A program made the position numbers and the translations under genes. The notes under the pieces were generated by a model. The model was not told where the DNA came from. It saw nothing but the letters and a program-made list of their open reading frames with translations, and did no database searches. Below, piece by piece: positions 6,721-14,035 of a stretch of 24,992 bases of DNA. Numbering within the stretch: the stretch's first letter is position 1; each line of letters opens with the position of its first letter. Source of the DNA: DASZHC01 sp035938215 (GTDB lineage Bacteria; Verrucomicrobiota; Verrucomicrobiia; Chthoniobacterales; JAFAMB01); contig DASZHC010000217.1 of the NCBI GenBank assembly GCA_035938215.1, positions 1 through 24,992 of the forward strand. Direction: 5' to 3'.

Positions 6721-7824
6721 TCAGTTCGTCAAATCGTAGCGCTTGAGCCATTCACGATAGGCGAAGGGAGAAATCTCTGAGGGCTTTATTTCGGAGCGCC
6801 CTCCCCAAAAAACATTCGTATATGAAACGGGAATCCCGCACGAGGCCAAATGCTTGTCAATCGCTGCCTTGTGCTCGAGCAATCGCGGTTTTTCAGTGCC
6901 ATGGGCGACTGCCATGATGTTAACATCGCCGAATTCCGGCCCGGCCTCGCGCCAATAGCAATGCGTCAGTATTTCGTGGCGGCCCACCTCGGATCCCGCT
7001 GCAAGTTCCCGACCGGCTGGGACCGACCAATGAAACAAACCGTTAAATCGCGTAACCCTGATTCCTGCTGCCGAGGGTTTAACGTGTTCGAGGAAAGTCG
7101 AAAATCTCCCAATGATCTTGCGCTTGTTCAACCCCTCCGCCACCTCGCAAAACGTCTCCATCGGCAAGGAGGCTTCTTCGGCTCTTGCCATCCAGGGACT
7201 CGTTCTGATCTCCTCAAGGGCGAACTCGCGCTTCAGAGCCATCAAAACTTGCCATTCCAATTCGCTCAACTTGACGATCTCGGTCCGAATCATGTGCGCC
7301 GGTTTATCGGCACGGGATCCCGGTTCTATCGTTTTGCGCCGCACGTGGCCCACGCCGAGCGTGAATATTCCTTTTGCCGGCATGATACGTACCTTCTCAG
7401 CTCCGACAATCCTCTTCAGGATGCTGGTATGCCCTGCAAGCGAAAAACCTTGCGGCACTTTGACAGTGGTCCAAAGCTTGTATTCGCTTCCGACGGTTTC
7501 CAGATCCGTTGATCGAATAACGACGTGGCCAGAAAAAGGATCCTCTCGGAACATAAAGCCAAAACCGGCATCAAGGCTGGCCTGAGGCATCCTCCAGGCC
7601 ACCAGTGCGCCTTGCGCCAGATTTGTTGCCAACAGCGTTTGCCGGACTCGACGAATCGTTCCAGCGGCAAGCATCGCCCGAATCCGCTCCAGCACCACAG
7701 ATTCATCCACTCCTGATAACCGGGCAATCTCCTGAAACGGCTCCCTGACAAACCCTTGAATTCGATCCTCGGAAACGGCGAGAATCCTTGAGTTGATTGC
7801 ATCCGTATGCTCGATGTCGATCAT
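6721..7824 (-). CDS. Fused AhbA/AhbB-type siroheme decarboxylase or Lrp/AsnC-like protein
   Basis: This 367-residue protein has two tandem Lrp/AsnC-like halves. Each half is a winged-HTH-like segment followed by an alpha/beta ligand-binding domain. The first HTH region is FQEIARLSGVDESVVLERIR, and the second begins near WQVLMALKREFALEEIRTSP. The second half carries EVGRHEILTHCYWRE and NIMAVAHG, close to the 'V-HCY-R...N-M-HG' pattern of AhbB/NirD-like siroheme decarboxylases. These enzymes remove two acetate carboxyls from siroheme on the way to heme or heme d1, and in most organisms the two halves are separate proteins. I chose the ATG at 7824 (MIDIEHTDAIN). The open frame runs further upstream, but that extension is non-conserved and crosses a palindrome. 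A true regulator remains possible, since many such proteins are annotated Lrp/AsnC. Confidence 0.7.
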   Translation of the reverse strand: MIDIEHTDAINSRILAVSEDRIQGFVREPFQEIARLSGVDESVVLERIRAMLAAGTIRRVRQTLLATNLAQGALVAWRMPQASLDAGFGFMFREDPFSGHVVIRSTDLETVGSEYKLWTTVKVPQGFSLAGHTSILKRIVGAEKVRIMPAKGIFTLGVGHVRRKTIEPGSRADKPAHMIRTEIVKLSELEWQVLMALKREFALEEIRTSPWMARAEEASLPMETFCEVAEGLNKRKIIGRFSTFLEHVKPSAAGIRVTRFNGLFHWSVPAGRELAAGSEVGRHEILTHCYWREAGPEFGDVNIMAVAHGTEKPRLLEHKAAIDKHLASCGIPVSYTNVFWGGRSEIKPSEISPFAYREWLKRYDLTN

Positions 7825-7841
7825 GTCAAGAAGCGCTGAAA

Positions 7842-7895
7842 TTAGTGTCCTGCTCGTGAAATGGGAAATAGTCCATTTCACGAGCAGGACACTAA
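7842..7895. repeat. Perfect 23-bp inverted repeat (palindromic element)
   Basis: The left arm is 7842-7864 (starts TTAGTGTCCTGC) and the right arm is 7873-7895 (ends GCAGGACACTAA). The arms are exact reverse complements over 23 bp, around an 8-nt loop, GAAATAGT. It lies 17 nt upstream of the minus-strand gene start, in the divergent gap before the M1 peptidase. There is no T-run, and a terminator makes little sense between divergent genes. A miniature mobile or REP-type element is the best guess. Confidence 0.85.
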
Positions 7896-8084
7896 CACAA
7901 CGAAGGCTCATGTCAGCATCATGTTGCTTTTGACAAACCAGGCCGCGTCTCAGACCGGCGAGATGTATGGATCTCACAAATCTGTATTCCTTCCCTCCTC
8001 AATCCCCTTTCAAAGCGCAACGAGACTATGTAAAATACTTACTATCCAAGCGATGCTTGATTGTCGCCCACGGATCGTTTGCAC

Positions 8085-10808
8085 ATGCGAAAATCAATCG
8101 CTCTCCTGCTCCTCGGATTTGCCGCGAGTCTCTCGCATGCCGAGAACAAGGGGATCCCGGCCAAGCTTTCTAAGGATATCGTCCCGGAACACTACTTGAT
8201 TCATCTGGAGCCAAACGTCGAACAACTGGCCACGGAGGGTGTTGAATCCATCGAAATCCGAGTGTTGAATCCGGTGAACCGGATCGTCCTTAACGCGGTT
8301 GAAATTGAAATCTCGGCGGCAAGAATCGCGCATGATGGAATCCAGGAAGAGCTCATCCCTCAGTTCGATGCCGCCCAGCAGACAGTCTTTTTTGCGACTC
8401 GGGAGGTTCTGGAGCCCGGCAAATACACGCTGACATTCAATTTCAAGAGCAGGATTTTCGACGTACCGCACGGGTTATTCGTTGAGTCGGATCAAACGGA
8501 GGGTAACACGGAACATATTCTTGCCACATGCATGGAACCGGCGGATGCGAGACGGGTTTTCCCGTGCTGGGACGAGCCGGCGTTTCGCGCGACCTACCAA
8601 ATAAGTATCCGAACCAGAAAGGAATACACAGCAGCCTCGAATACGCCAATATTTGCGGAGCAGGCGCTTGGACAAAATGAAAAAATCGTTGTGTTCGAGC
8701 CCACCCCGCCGATCTGCAGCTATCTGGTGTTCGTTGCCTGCGGTCGATTCCAATGGCTCGAAGATGACATAAAAGGCATCAAGCTTCGGATTTTAACGAC
8801 CGAGGGAAAGAAAGAATTTGGCCGCTACGCAATGGAAGTCACCAAACAGGTGCTGCCTTATTTCAGCGACTACTGCGCAATTCCTCATGAGCTCGCAAAG
8901 CTTGACCAGATTGCGCTTCCCGGAAGCGTCGTCCGCGCAACGGAAAACTGGGGTGGAATCACGTATTCGGAGGAAATGCTACTGTATGACCCGGCAAACA
9001 ATTCCGATTCGGCGCGGGAGAGAGTATTTTCCGTCGTCGCCCACGAACTGGCTCACCTGTGGTTTGGAAATCTAGTCGCCATTGCGCGCTGGGATGATAT
9101 CTGGCTGAACGAGGGTTTTGCATCCTGGATGCAGATGAAAGCCACAGAACATTTTCATCCTGAATGGGAACCGTGGCTCCATGCGGCAGGGGAAAGAGAG
9201 CTAGTTATGGCCGCCGATTCAAAAAAAGAGACGCACCCGATCAGACAGGGTGTCGATGATGAAACCAAGGCAGCCGGCGCGTTCGATTCGGTTGTTTATC
9301 AAAAAGGGCAATTCCTGCTCCGAATGCTGGAAGCCTTCTTTGGCGAGGATGCCTTTCGATCGGGGGTGCAAGCGTATCTACGGGCGCATCAATTCTCCAG
9401 CGCTACAACGGCAGATTTCTGGGAAGCGCTCGAAAAGTCTACCGGAAAACCGGCAGGAAAGATTTTCGCCAACTGGGTTGAGGAGCCCGGTTTTCCGCTA
9501 ATAAGGACAACAACGCAATGCCTCGACGGCAAAAGTGTCATCAGCCTGGAGCAAGTCAGATTTGCCATCGGAGTTCAGGACGAAGCCCCGATTCAATGGT
9601 CGATTCCGGTTGGGATTTTTTCCACCGCGAATCCGCAAGACCTAAAATACGCCCTGCTCGAGAGGATTTCCAACAACTTCGATTTTCCTGGTTGTGACGG
9701 CGTAATAAAGGCTAACGCCGATGCTGTTGGATTCTTCCGAGTTCTCTACGAACCGGCTTTGTTTATCGATCTGCAAAGAAATATTGCCAAGCTGCCCGAA
9801 GGCGATCGCATCAACCTGCTCACGGATACGTGGGCACTGGTCGAGTCGGGAAGCATGGAGGCTTCAGCGTATTTTGAGCTGCTCGAGAACCTGATTCGCG
9901 ACGATGGTTTTGCTCTTTGGAAGGCAGCACTCGGGAGCGACGCCGCAATGGGCGGCTTGAAAATCATCGATCGGCTCGAGCAAGGCCAACCCGGTCGCGA
10001 GAATTATCAAAAATATCTCTGCGCCGTGCTCGGACCGAAACTCCAGGCACTCGGATGGGATGAAAAGGCTGACGAAGACACTGAAACTCGCCAGATGCGG
10101 GCTATGCTCATCGAAACACTTGGATTCTTTGGCAATCGAGACGTCATTGATGAAGCATTTAAGCGTTTTGAAATGTATCGTCAGAATGCTGCCGCGCTTC
10201 CGCCAAATCTGCGGGCTCCCGTCCTGCTCATAGTCGGGCGATACAGCTCAGACTCAACTTATGACCAGCTGCTGTCCATGATTCCCCAGGCTTCGACGCT
10301 CGAGGAAAAGGGCGTTTTGCTGCGCGCCCTCTCAGCTCCGCTGGACCCTGGACTTGTTCGCAAAACACTAACCACCTACCTCCTGAGCGATAGTGAACCA
10401 CCTGCCGCAGCTGCGCGCGTCTTCGAAAGCGTTGCTACGCAGGGGGAACACCCGGAAATCACTTGGGACTTCGCAACCAGTCATCTGCAGGAGATGCAGA
10501 GGCGTCTTGGAACAGTTCGCTGCAATCGCATGATCGCGGCATGTTCGAGCGCTTTCGCGGATGAGCCGCGCGCAAATGATGTGATCGACTTCTTCAAAAA
10601 CAACCTTTCTCAAGACGCAATTCAGCTCGCCGAAAAAGCGGCAGAGATCATCCGATTCCGGGCAAAGCTCAAAGCGAAAGAATTGCCAGTGATCGACAAA
10701 TGGATAGAAACAAAATCAGGCGCGGTGACGCCTCGCCGGGAAACCCCTCCGGGAGCGAGGGGTGCAGGCTCCTTCTCTGAAATCAAAGGGAAGTTTTCAT
10801 CCTACTGA
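8085..10808 (+). CDS. Exported M1-family zinc aminopeptidase (aminopeptidase N-like)
   Basis: This protein has about 907 residues. The chosen ATG gives a clean signal peptide (MRKSIALLLLGFAASLSHA), so it acts in the periplasm or outside the cell. The zinc site is complete: His320-Glu321-x-x-His324 (HELAH) and Glu343 (WLNEGFASW), with the conserved Tyr in VVYQKGQ. The exopeptidase motif GAMEN, which holds the substrate's free amino group, is changed to RATEN (284-288), followed by WGGITYSEE. The C-terminal half (about 480-870) is a helical ERAP1-like domain. The last 30 residues are Gly/Pro/Arg-rich and are encoded partly by a hairpin-forming GC-rich sequence, as if a repeat had extended the gene. 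It removes N-terminal residues from peptides; specificity cannot be read from the sequence. It is monocistronic and converges with gatB. Confidence 0.93.
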   Translation: MRKSIALLLLGFAASLSHAENKGIPAKLSKDIVPEHYLIHLEPNVEQLATEGVESIEIRVLNPVNRIVLNAVEIEISAARIAHDGIQEELIPQFDAAQQTVFFATREVLEPGKYTLTFNFKSRIFDVPHGLFVESDQTEGNTEHILATCMEPADARRVFPCWDEPAFRATYQISIRTRKEYTAASNTPIFAEQALGQNEKIVVFEPTPPICSYLVFVACGRFQWLEDDIKGIKLRILTTEGKKEFGRYAMEVTKQVLPYFSDYCAIPHELAKLDQIALPGSVVRATENWGGITYSEEMLLYDPANNSDSARERVFSVVAHELAHLWFGNLVAIARWDDIWLNEGFASWMQMKATEHFHPEWEPWLHAAGERELVMAADSKKETHPIRQGVDDETKAAGAFDSVVYQKGQFLLRMLEAFFGEDAFRSGVQAYLRAHQFSSATTADFWEALEKSTGKPAGKIFANWVEEPGFPLIRTTTQCLDGKSVISLEQVRFAIGVQDEAPIQWSIPVGIFSTANPQDLKYALLERISNNFDFPGCDGVIKANADAVGFFRVLYEPALFIDLQRNIAKLPEGDRINLLTDTWALVESGSMEASAYFELLENLIRDDGFALWKAALGSDAAMGGLKIIDRLEQGQPGRENYQKYLCAVLGPKLQALGWDEKADEDTETRQMRAMLIETLGFFGNRDVIDEAFKRFEMYRQNAAALPPNLRAPVLLIVGRYSSDSTYDQLLSMIPQASTLEEKGVLLRALSAPLDPGLVRKTLTTYLLSDSEPPAAAARVFESVATQGEHPEITWDFATSHLQEMQRRLGTVRCNRMIAACSSAFADEPRANDVIDFFKNNLSQDAIQLAEKAAEIIRFRAKLKAKELPVIDKWIETKSGAVTPRRETPPGARGAGSFSEIKGKFSSY
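10743..10763. repeat. Hairpin inside the 3' end of the M1 peptidase gene
   Basis: ACCCCTC (10743-10749) and GAGGGGT (10757-10763) pair exactly around a 7-nt loop. A second overlapping pairing is CCTCGC with GCGAGG (10731-10760). It encodes part of the odd C-terminal tail, which suggests a palindromic insertion into the gene end. Confidence 0.4.
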
Positions 10809-10916
10809 ATCGCGTTTGGGGGCGCAGGTCCCGGGCCTGTCCCATAAGAAACGGCTGCGAGGGACCGCATCTCCAAGTCGATAACGGCCAATGGAAATTT
10901 CGATCGAGACCTGGAG

Positions 10917-10936
10917 GGCTACGCTCCGTCGTAGCC
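10917..10936. terminator. Hairpin between convergent genes, REP-like
   Basis: GGCTACG (10917-10923) and CGTAGCC (10930-10936) form a 7-bp stem with loop CTCCGT, between the M1 peptidase gene and the convergent gatB. It has no T-run. It could act as a bidirectional transcript end or be a repeat unit. A related sequence to its left (10870-10895) recurs near 12519-12544. Confidence 0.35.
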
Positions 10937-10992
10937 GCGTGCACCGACACATTCCGCAAACCGTCGATTGGAGTATTGGCCTCCTGCCGTTC

Positions 10993-12450
10993 TCAGTCCA
11001 GCAGCTTCGCGAGCACCTCACTGACAACGTTTGGATTCGCCTTGCCCTTGGAAAGCTTCATCACCTGACCCTTTAGAAAATTTATTGCCGCGCTCTTACC
11101 GGCTCTATAAGCCTCGACAGACTTGGAATTGGCAGCGATGACCTCCGAACAGAGCGAAACGATCGCCGTCGGATCGCTTTCCTGTCTTATGCCCTTCTCT
11201 TCAACGATGATCGCGGCGGGCTTTCCGGTCGCAAACATTTCAGCAAAGACCTCCTTGGCCTGCCTGGAACTGATTTTCCCGTCATCCACCATCACCGCTA
11301 ACTGATCCAGCTCCTCCGCAGGAATCGGACACTCGGTTATTGTTTTCTCGGAAGCGGCAAGCGCGCTCAGCAGATCGTTGAGAACGTAATTCGCGATTGC
11401 CTTTGGCTTGCGCGCCCCTTTGGCAGCGGATTCAAAATAGGCCGACAACTCCTGATCATCGGCCAGGACGCCGGCGTCATAATCACCTAGTCCATATTCG
11501 GCGACAAAGCGCTCACGCTTGTCCCAGGGCAGCTCCGGAAGACGGTTGCGCACCTCCTCCATAAACACTTCGGTGCGCACCGGCAAAAGGTCGGGTTCAG
11601 GAAAGTACCTGTAGTCGTGCGCTGATTCTTTGGTTCGCATCAAGAGAGTTTCCCCGAGATCGTCGTCCCATCGCCTGGTTTCCTGCTGAAGCTTTCCTCC
11701 ACGCTCCAATACGTCGATTTGCCGTTCGATCTCGAAAGCCAGCGCCCGACGAACACCGCTGATCGAGTTCAAGTTCTTGATCTCAATTTTTGTTCCAAGC
11801 TCTGTTTCAAGTTTTCTTCGAACGGAAACGTTACAGTCGCATCGGAGCTGGCCCTTCTCCATGTCCGCATCACTCACACCGCCGTGAATCAGCGCCTGCT
11901 TAAGGGAAGTCAGAAATGCAAAAGCCTCCTCTGGAGACTCGATATCTGGCTGCGTGACAATCTCCATCAACGGAGTTCCAGCACGGTTGAAATCGATACC
12001 GGTCGCATCTTCGAAGTGGAAGCTCTTCGCCACATCCTCCTCAAGATGAATCCGGACGAGCCGGACTTTCTTGCCGGGATTTTGAATGCGCTTTTGCGCA
12101 TCCTTAGGATAAGCGAGATCGGCAAGCGGCGTTTCACCGTTCCGGCAGAGCGGCAGATCGTATTGTGAGATCTGGTAGTTCTTTGGCATATCCGGATAGA
12201 AATAGTTCTTCCGGTCGAACTTGCAGATCGGCGCAATATCACATTTCAAAATCAATCCGGCCAGCGCCGTCATCTTCAGCGCTTCCAGATTCATGACCGG
12301 CAACGCGCCCGGCAGCCCCAAACAAACCGGACAAACGTGCATGTTCGGTTCCGAACCGTATTGAACAGCACAGCCGCAGAACATTTTGCTTCTTGTCTTG
12401 AGCTGGACATGCACTTCCAACCCGATTGTTACTACGTAGTCACTCTTCAT
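10993..12450 (-). CDS. gatB: Asp-tRNA(Asn)/Glu-tRNA(Gln) amidotransferase subunit B
   Basis: This is a 485-residue protein, the usual GatB length. GatCAB converts Glu-tRNA(Gln), and often Asp-tRNA(Asn), to the amidated form. GatB binds the tRNA and carries the kinase/transamidase centre that receives ammonia from GatA. Landmarks are IGLEVHVQLKTRSKMFCGC, CPVCLGLPGALPV, FDRKNYFYPDMPKNYQISQY, IHLEEDVAKS, DFNRAGTPLMEIVTQPD, GQLRCDCNVSVR and EIKNLNSISGVRRAL, then a C-terminal helical plus YqeY-like tail ending ANPNVVSEVLAKLLD. I start it at MKSDYVVTIGLEVHV. The open frame extends 75 codons further, but that part is repeat-derived. gatA and gatC are not in the window. Confidence 0.96.
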   Translation of the reverse strand: MKSDYVVTIGLEVHVQLKTRSKMFCGCAVQYGSEPNMHVCPVCLGLPGALPVMNLEALKMTALAGLILKCDIAPICKFDRKNYFYPDMPKNYQISQYDLPLCRNGETPLADLAYPKDAQKRIQNPGKKVRLVRIHLEEDVAKSFHFEDATGIDFNRAGTPLMEIVTQPDIESPEEAFAFLTSLKQALIHGGVSDADMEKGQLRCDCNVSVRRKLETELGTKIEIKNLNSISGVRRALAFEIERQIDVLERGGKLQQETRRWDDDLGETLLMRTKESAHDYRYFPEPDLLPVRTEVFMEEVRNRLPELPWDKRERFVAEYGLGDYDAGVLADDQELSAYFESAAKGARKPKAIANYVLNDLLSALAASEKTITECPIPAEELDQLAVMVDDGKISSRQAKEVFAEMFATGKPAAIIVEEKGIRQESDPTAIVSLCSEVIAANSKSVEAYRAGKSAAINFLKGQVMKLSKGKANPNVVSEVLAKLLD

Positions 12451-12591
12451 GCGCGACGCGGATGAGCCATTACTTCTACATTCCCCGGCAAAGCGCCGCA
12501 AGGAGTTACCGGGGGTCGCATTTCCAAGGCGATACCTTCCACGGCGGATCATACAGGCAGCCAGGCATTTTCGCCGATGTTTGTTTTTCAT

Positions 12592-12680
12592 GGGAGGGAC
12601 GGCTTCCATGCCGTCCGAGTGATTATTCCGGCCACGTGACAGGGAGAAAGATGGGACGGCACGGAGGCCGTCCATCCCTG
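12592..12680 (-). repeat. REPIN-like double palindrome, copy 1
   Basis: Two 20-nt units (12597-12616 and 12654-12673), each with a 7-bp stem GGACGGC/GCCGTCC and a 6-nt loop, are arranged as an inverted pair. On the minus strand this copy matches the one at 17530-17614: 32 of 33 bases in the first block and 29 of 34 in the second, with a different centre. It lies between gatB and the DUF1232-like gene. Confidence 0.8.
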
Positions 12681-12685
12681 AATGA

Positions 12686-12713
12686 TTCTGTATTCTGTAT
12701 TCTGCTTTCTTGA
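12686..12713. repeat. Short heptamer array (TTCTGTA type)
   Basis: Four 7-bp units, TTCTGTA, TTCTGTA, TTCTGCT and TTCTTGA, end one base before the stop codon of the small membrane-protein gene. The units are one base different from those of the array at 13092-13154, on the other side of the same gene. Confidence 0.6.
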
Positions 12714-12714
12714 C

Positions 12715-13008
12715 TCAAGCACCAGCCGCGCGCTCTGCTCGCAGTTGCCGGACGATGCTTGGAGGAGCCAGATAAGGCATCAGCAGCGTTGCAACAAGTA
12801 CCGGCACGATGACGGCTTCGGCACCGTCGACGGCGATATCACCGGCCGCACCGACAACGGGCAGAATAAGCGCAAAGACGCTTTCAAGCGGAATCTGCAG
12901 AAGCTCTATGAGTCCCGCCGCAACGAACCCCATACCCAAGGCCACGAGCTTAGGACGGAGGGGGACGCGCCGGTCACGGAGCAGTGCGTAACCCAAAGGC
13001 GCATTCAT
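12715..13008 (-). CDS. Small DUF1232/YkvA-like membrane protein
   Basis: This is a 97-residue protein. MNAPLGYALLRDRRVPLRPK leads into two hydrophobic segments (LVALGMGFVAAGLIELLQIP, then VFALILPVVGAAGDIAVDG with a following AEAVIVPVLVATLLMPYL) and a basic tail. The 'LLRDRRVPLRPKL...D' order resembles DUF1232 (YkvA) proteins, whose function is not established, although the usual SPIDLIPD box is absent (here GLIELLQIPLES). The start at 13008 is the first ATG; an upstream TTG at 13047 would add 13 residues. It sits in line with cvpA and gatB on the minus strand, flanked on both sides by heptamer arrays. Confidence 0.65.
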   Translation of the reverse strand: MNAPLGYALLRDRRVPLRPKLVALGMGFVAAGLIELLQIPLESVFALILPVVGAAGDIAVDGAEAVIVPVLVATLLMPYLAPPSIVRQLRAERAAGA

Positions 13009-13091
13009 AATGAAAATATAGCTCGGCCGGGGCCTCGCGCGATACAATCTTTAGTCTTAATTTCGAGGGCCCGAAACTCCTGCCTAGCGAC

Positions 13092-13154
13092 TTCTGATTT
13101 CTGTTTTCTGACTACTGTGTTCTGTGTTCTGTGTTCTGTGTTCTGTGTTCTGAC
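13092..13154. repeat. Heptamer array, 9 units of TTCTGTG type
   Basis: Exactly nine consecutive 7-bp units run from 13092 to 13154: TTCTGAT, TTCTGTT, TTCTGAC, TACTGTG, four perfect TTCTGTG, then TTCTGAC. The inner units are identical and the outer ones diverged, as expected for slippage-driven expansion. It lies between the small membrane-protein gene and cvpA. Confidence 0.85.
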
Positions 13155-13167
13155 TCCTACCTCCTCC

Positions 13168-14031
13168 TCACCTTCCCTCCGCGGTCCCACGCGATGTCAG
13201 CGCGTAGTTCAACGCGGCTTCCAGATCTCCCTGCGTGAAGGCGCTTCGGACTTGAGGATCGTTGAGCAATGCTACAACCTTCCGATTTGTGAGTACCCCG
13301 GCGATGTCTCCCCTCTGCAGATCCGCGACGATCTGCGGATCTCTTTCGAGGTCGACAATTTGCGGGCTCTCCCAGATTCGGCGAAGGCCGGGATATTCTA
13401 ACAACTTCTGCATCGCTTCCGGATCCTCAATTACCCGGCTGTACTTATCAAGATCGCGATAAAATCTATGAGGAAACGGGTCTATCGAATCCAACAGCGT
13501 GCGCCCATACCCAAGTTCGACCGAATTTTTCAATTTCACAAAATTCAGGACAAAACTTCCGGAGTTTTCATTTTTCGCCCGCTGGATTTCGACCTGATTT
13601 TCAGCGCTTTGGCCAATAATCTTCAAACCTATAAGGACGCACCAGACAAATAGGAGCCCATAGCCGAGACCGATTATCCCGCCTCCGACACCGTAGGTCA
13701 GTCGCACGATGGGTGATTGACAGTCCCTCGTTCGTTTGAAGAGCAAGCGTCCAACCAACGCGATTGTATTGAAACTCAGAATCCAGATCAGGATCGCAGC
13801 CAGAGGGAAAAGAAACAGTGCGGGAAGATACGGAGACAAAAATTCGCTGACCCGGCTGCTGTAGTGCAACACGAGGTAGCCTGCAGCGAAAAACGCGACG
13901 AGGCCGGTTAACTGTCTCATCAGCCCTTTGCCCCACCCACGGACGATACTCACTAGAATCCACAAAGCAGCGGCAAGAAAAACCGCACTTTGCCACTCGT
14001 GTGACGCCTGAATGTGACCTGCGCTAGCCAT
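13168..14031 (-). CDS. CvpA-family membrane protein with long C-terminal domain
   Basis: This is a 287-residue protein. Four hydrophobic segments lie in the first 150 residues: AVFLAAALWILVSIVRGWGKG, TGLVAFFAAGYLVLHY, PALFLFPLAAILIWILSFN and IIGLGYGLLFVWCVLIGLK. The short basic loop 'RGWGKGLMRQLTGL' is characteristic of CvpA-like proteins, which are linked to envelope integrity and colicin V production in E. coli. The remaining 130 residues are soluble and charged, with the repeated form 'DPEAMQKLL...DPQIVADLQ...DPQVRSAF', possibly several short helical units. GTG and ATG are adjacent at the start (14034/14031) and I use the ATG. It begins within a few bases of the aroC stop, so the two are almost certainly co-transcribed. 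Confidence 0.8.
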   Translation of the reverse strand: MASAGHIQASHEWQSAVFLAAALWILVSIVRGWGKGLMRQLTGLVAFFAAGYLVLHYSSRVSEFLSPYLPALFLFPLAAILIWILSFNTIALVGRLLFKRTRDCQSPIVRLTYGVGGGIIGLGYGLLFVWCVLIGLKIIGQSAENQVEIQRAKNENSGSFVLNFVKLKNSVELGYGRTLLDSIDPFPHRFYRDLDKYSRVIEDPEAMQKLLEYPGLRRIWESPQIVDLERDPQIVADLQRGDIAGVLTNRKVVALLNDPQVRSAFTQGDLEAALNYALTSRGTAEGR

Positions 14032-14035
14032 CACG

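Noticed and set aside
6850..7585. Long plus-strand ORFs inside the AhbAB-like gene
   Set aside because: They are antisense to a gene with clear domain structure and lack family resemblance.
7825..7977. Upstream extension of the AhbAB-like frame by 51 codons
   Set aside because: The extension is non-conserved in character and crosses the perfect 23-bp inverted repeat. The ATG at 7824 starts where family-like sequence begins.
12451..12675. 75-codon N-terminal extension of gatB
   Set aside because: GatB proteins begin near the IGLEVHVQL motif. The extension overlaps the REPIN-like element and a dispersed repeat, so it is an accidental open frame.
13005..13190. Minus-strand ORF with a TEHRTQN-type repetitive peptide
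   Set aside because: It is just the translation of the 7-bp TTCTGTG array. An array in non-coding DNA explains it fully.
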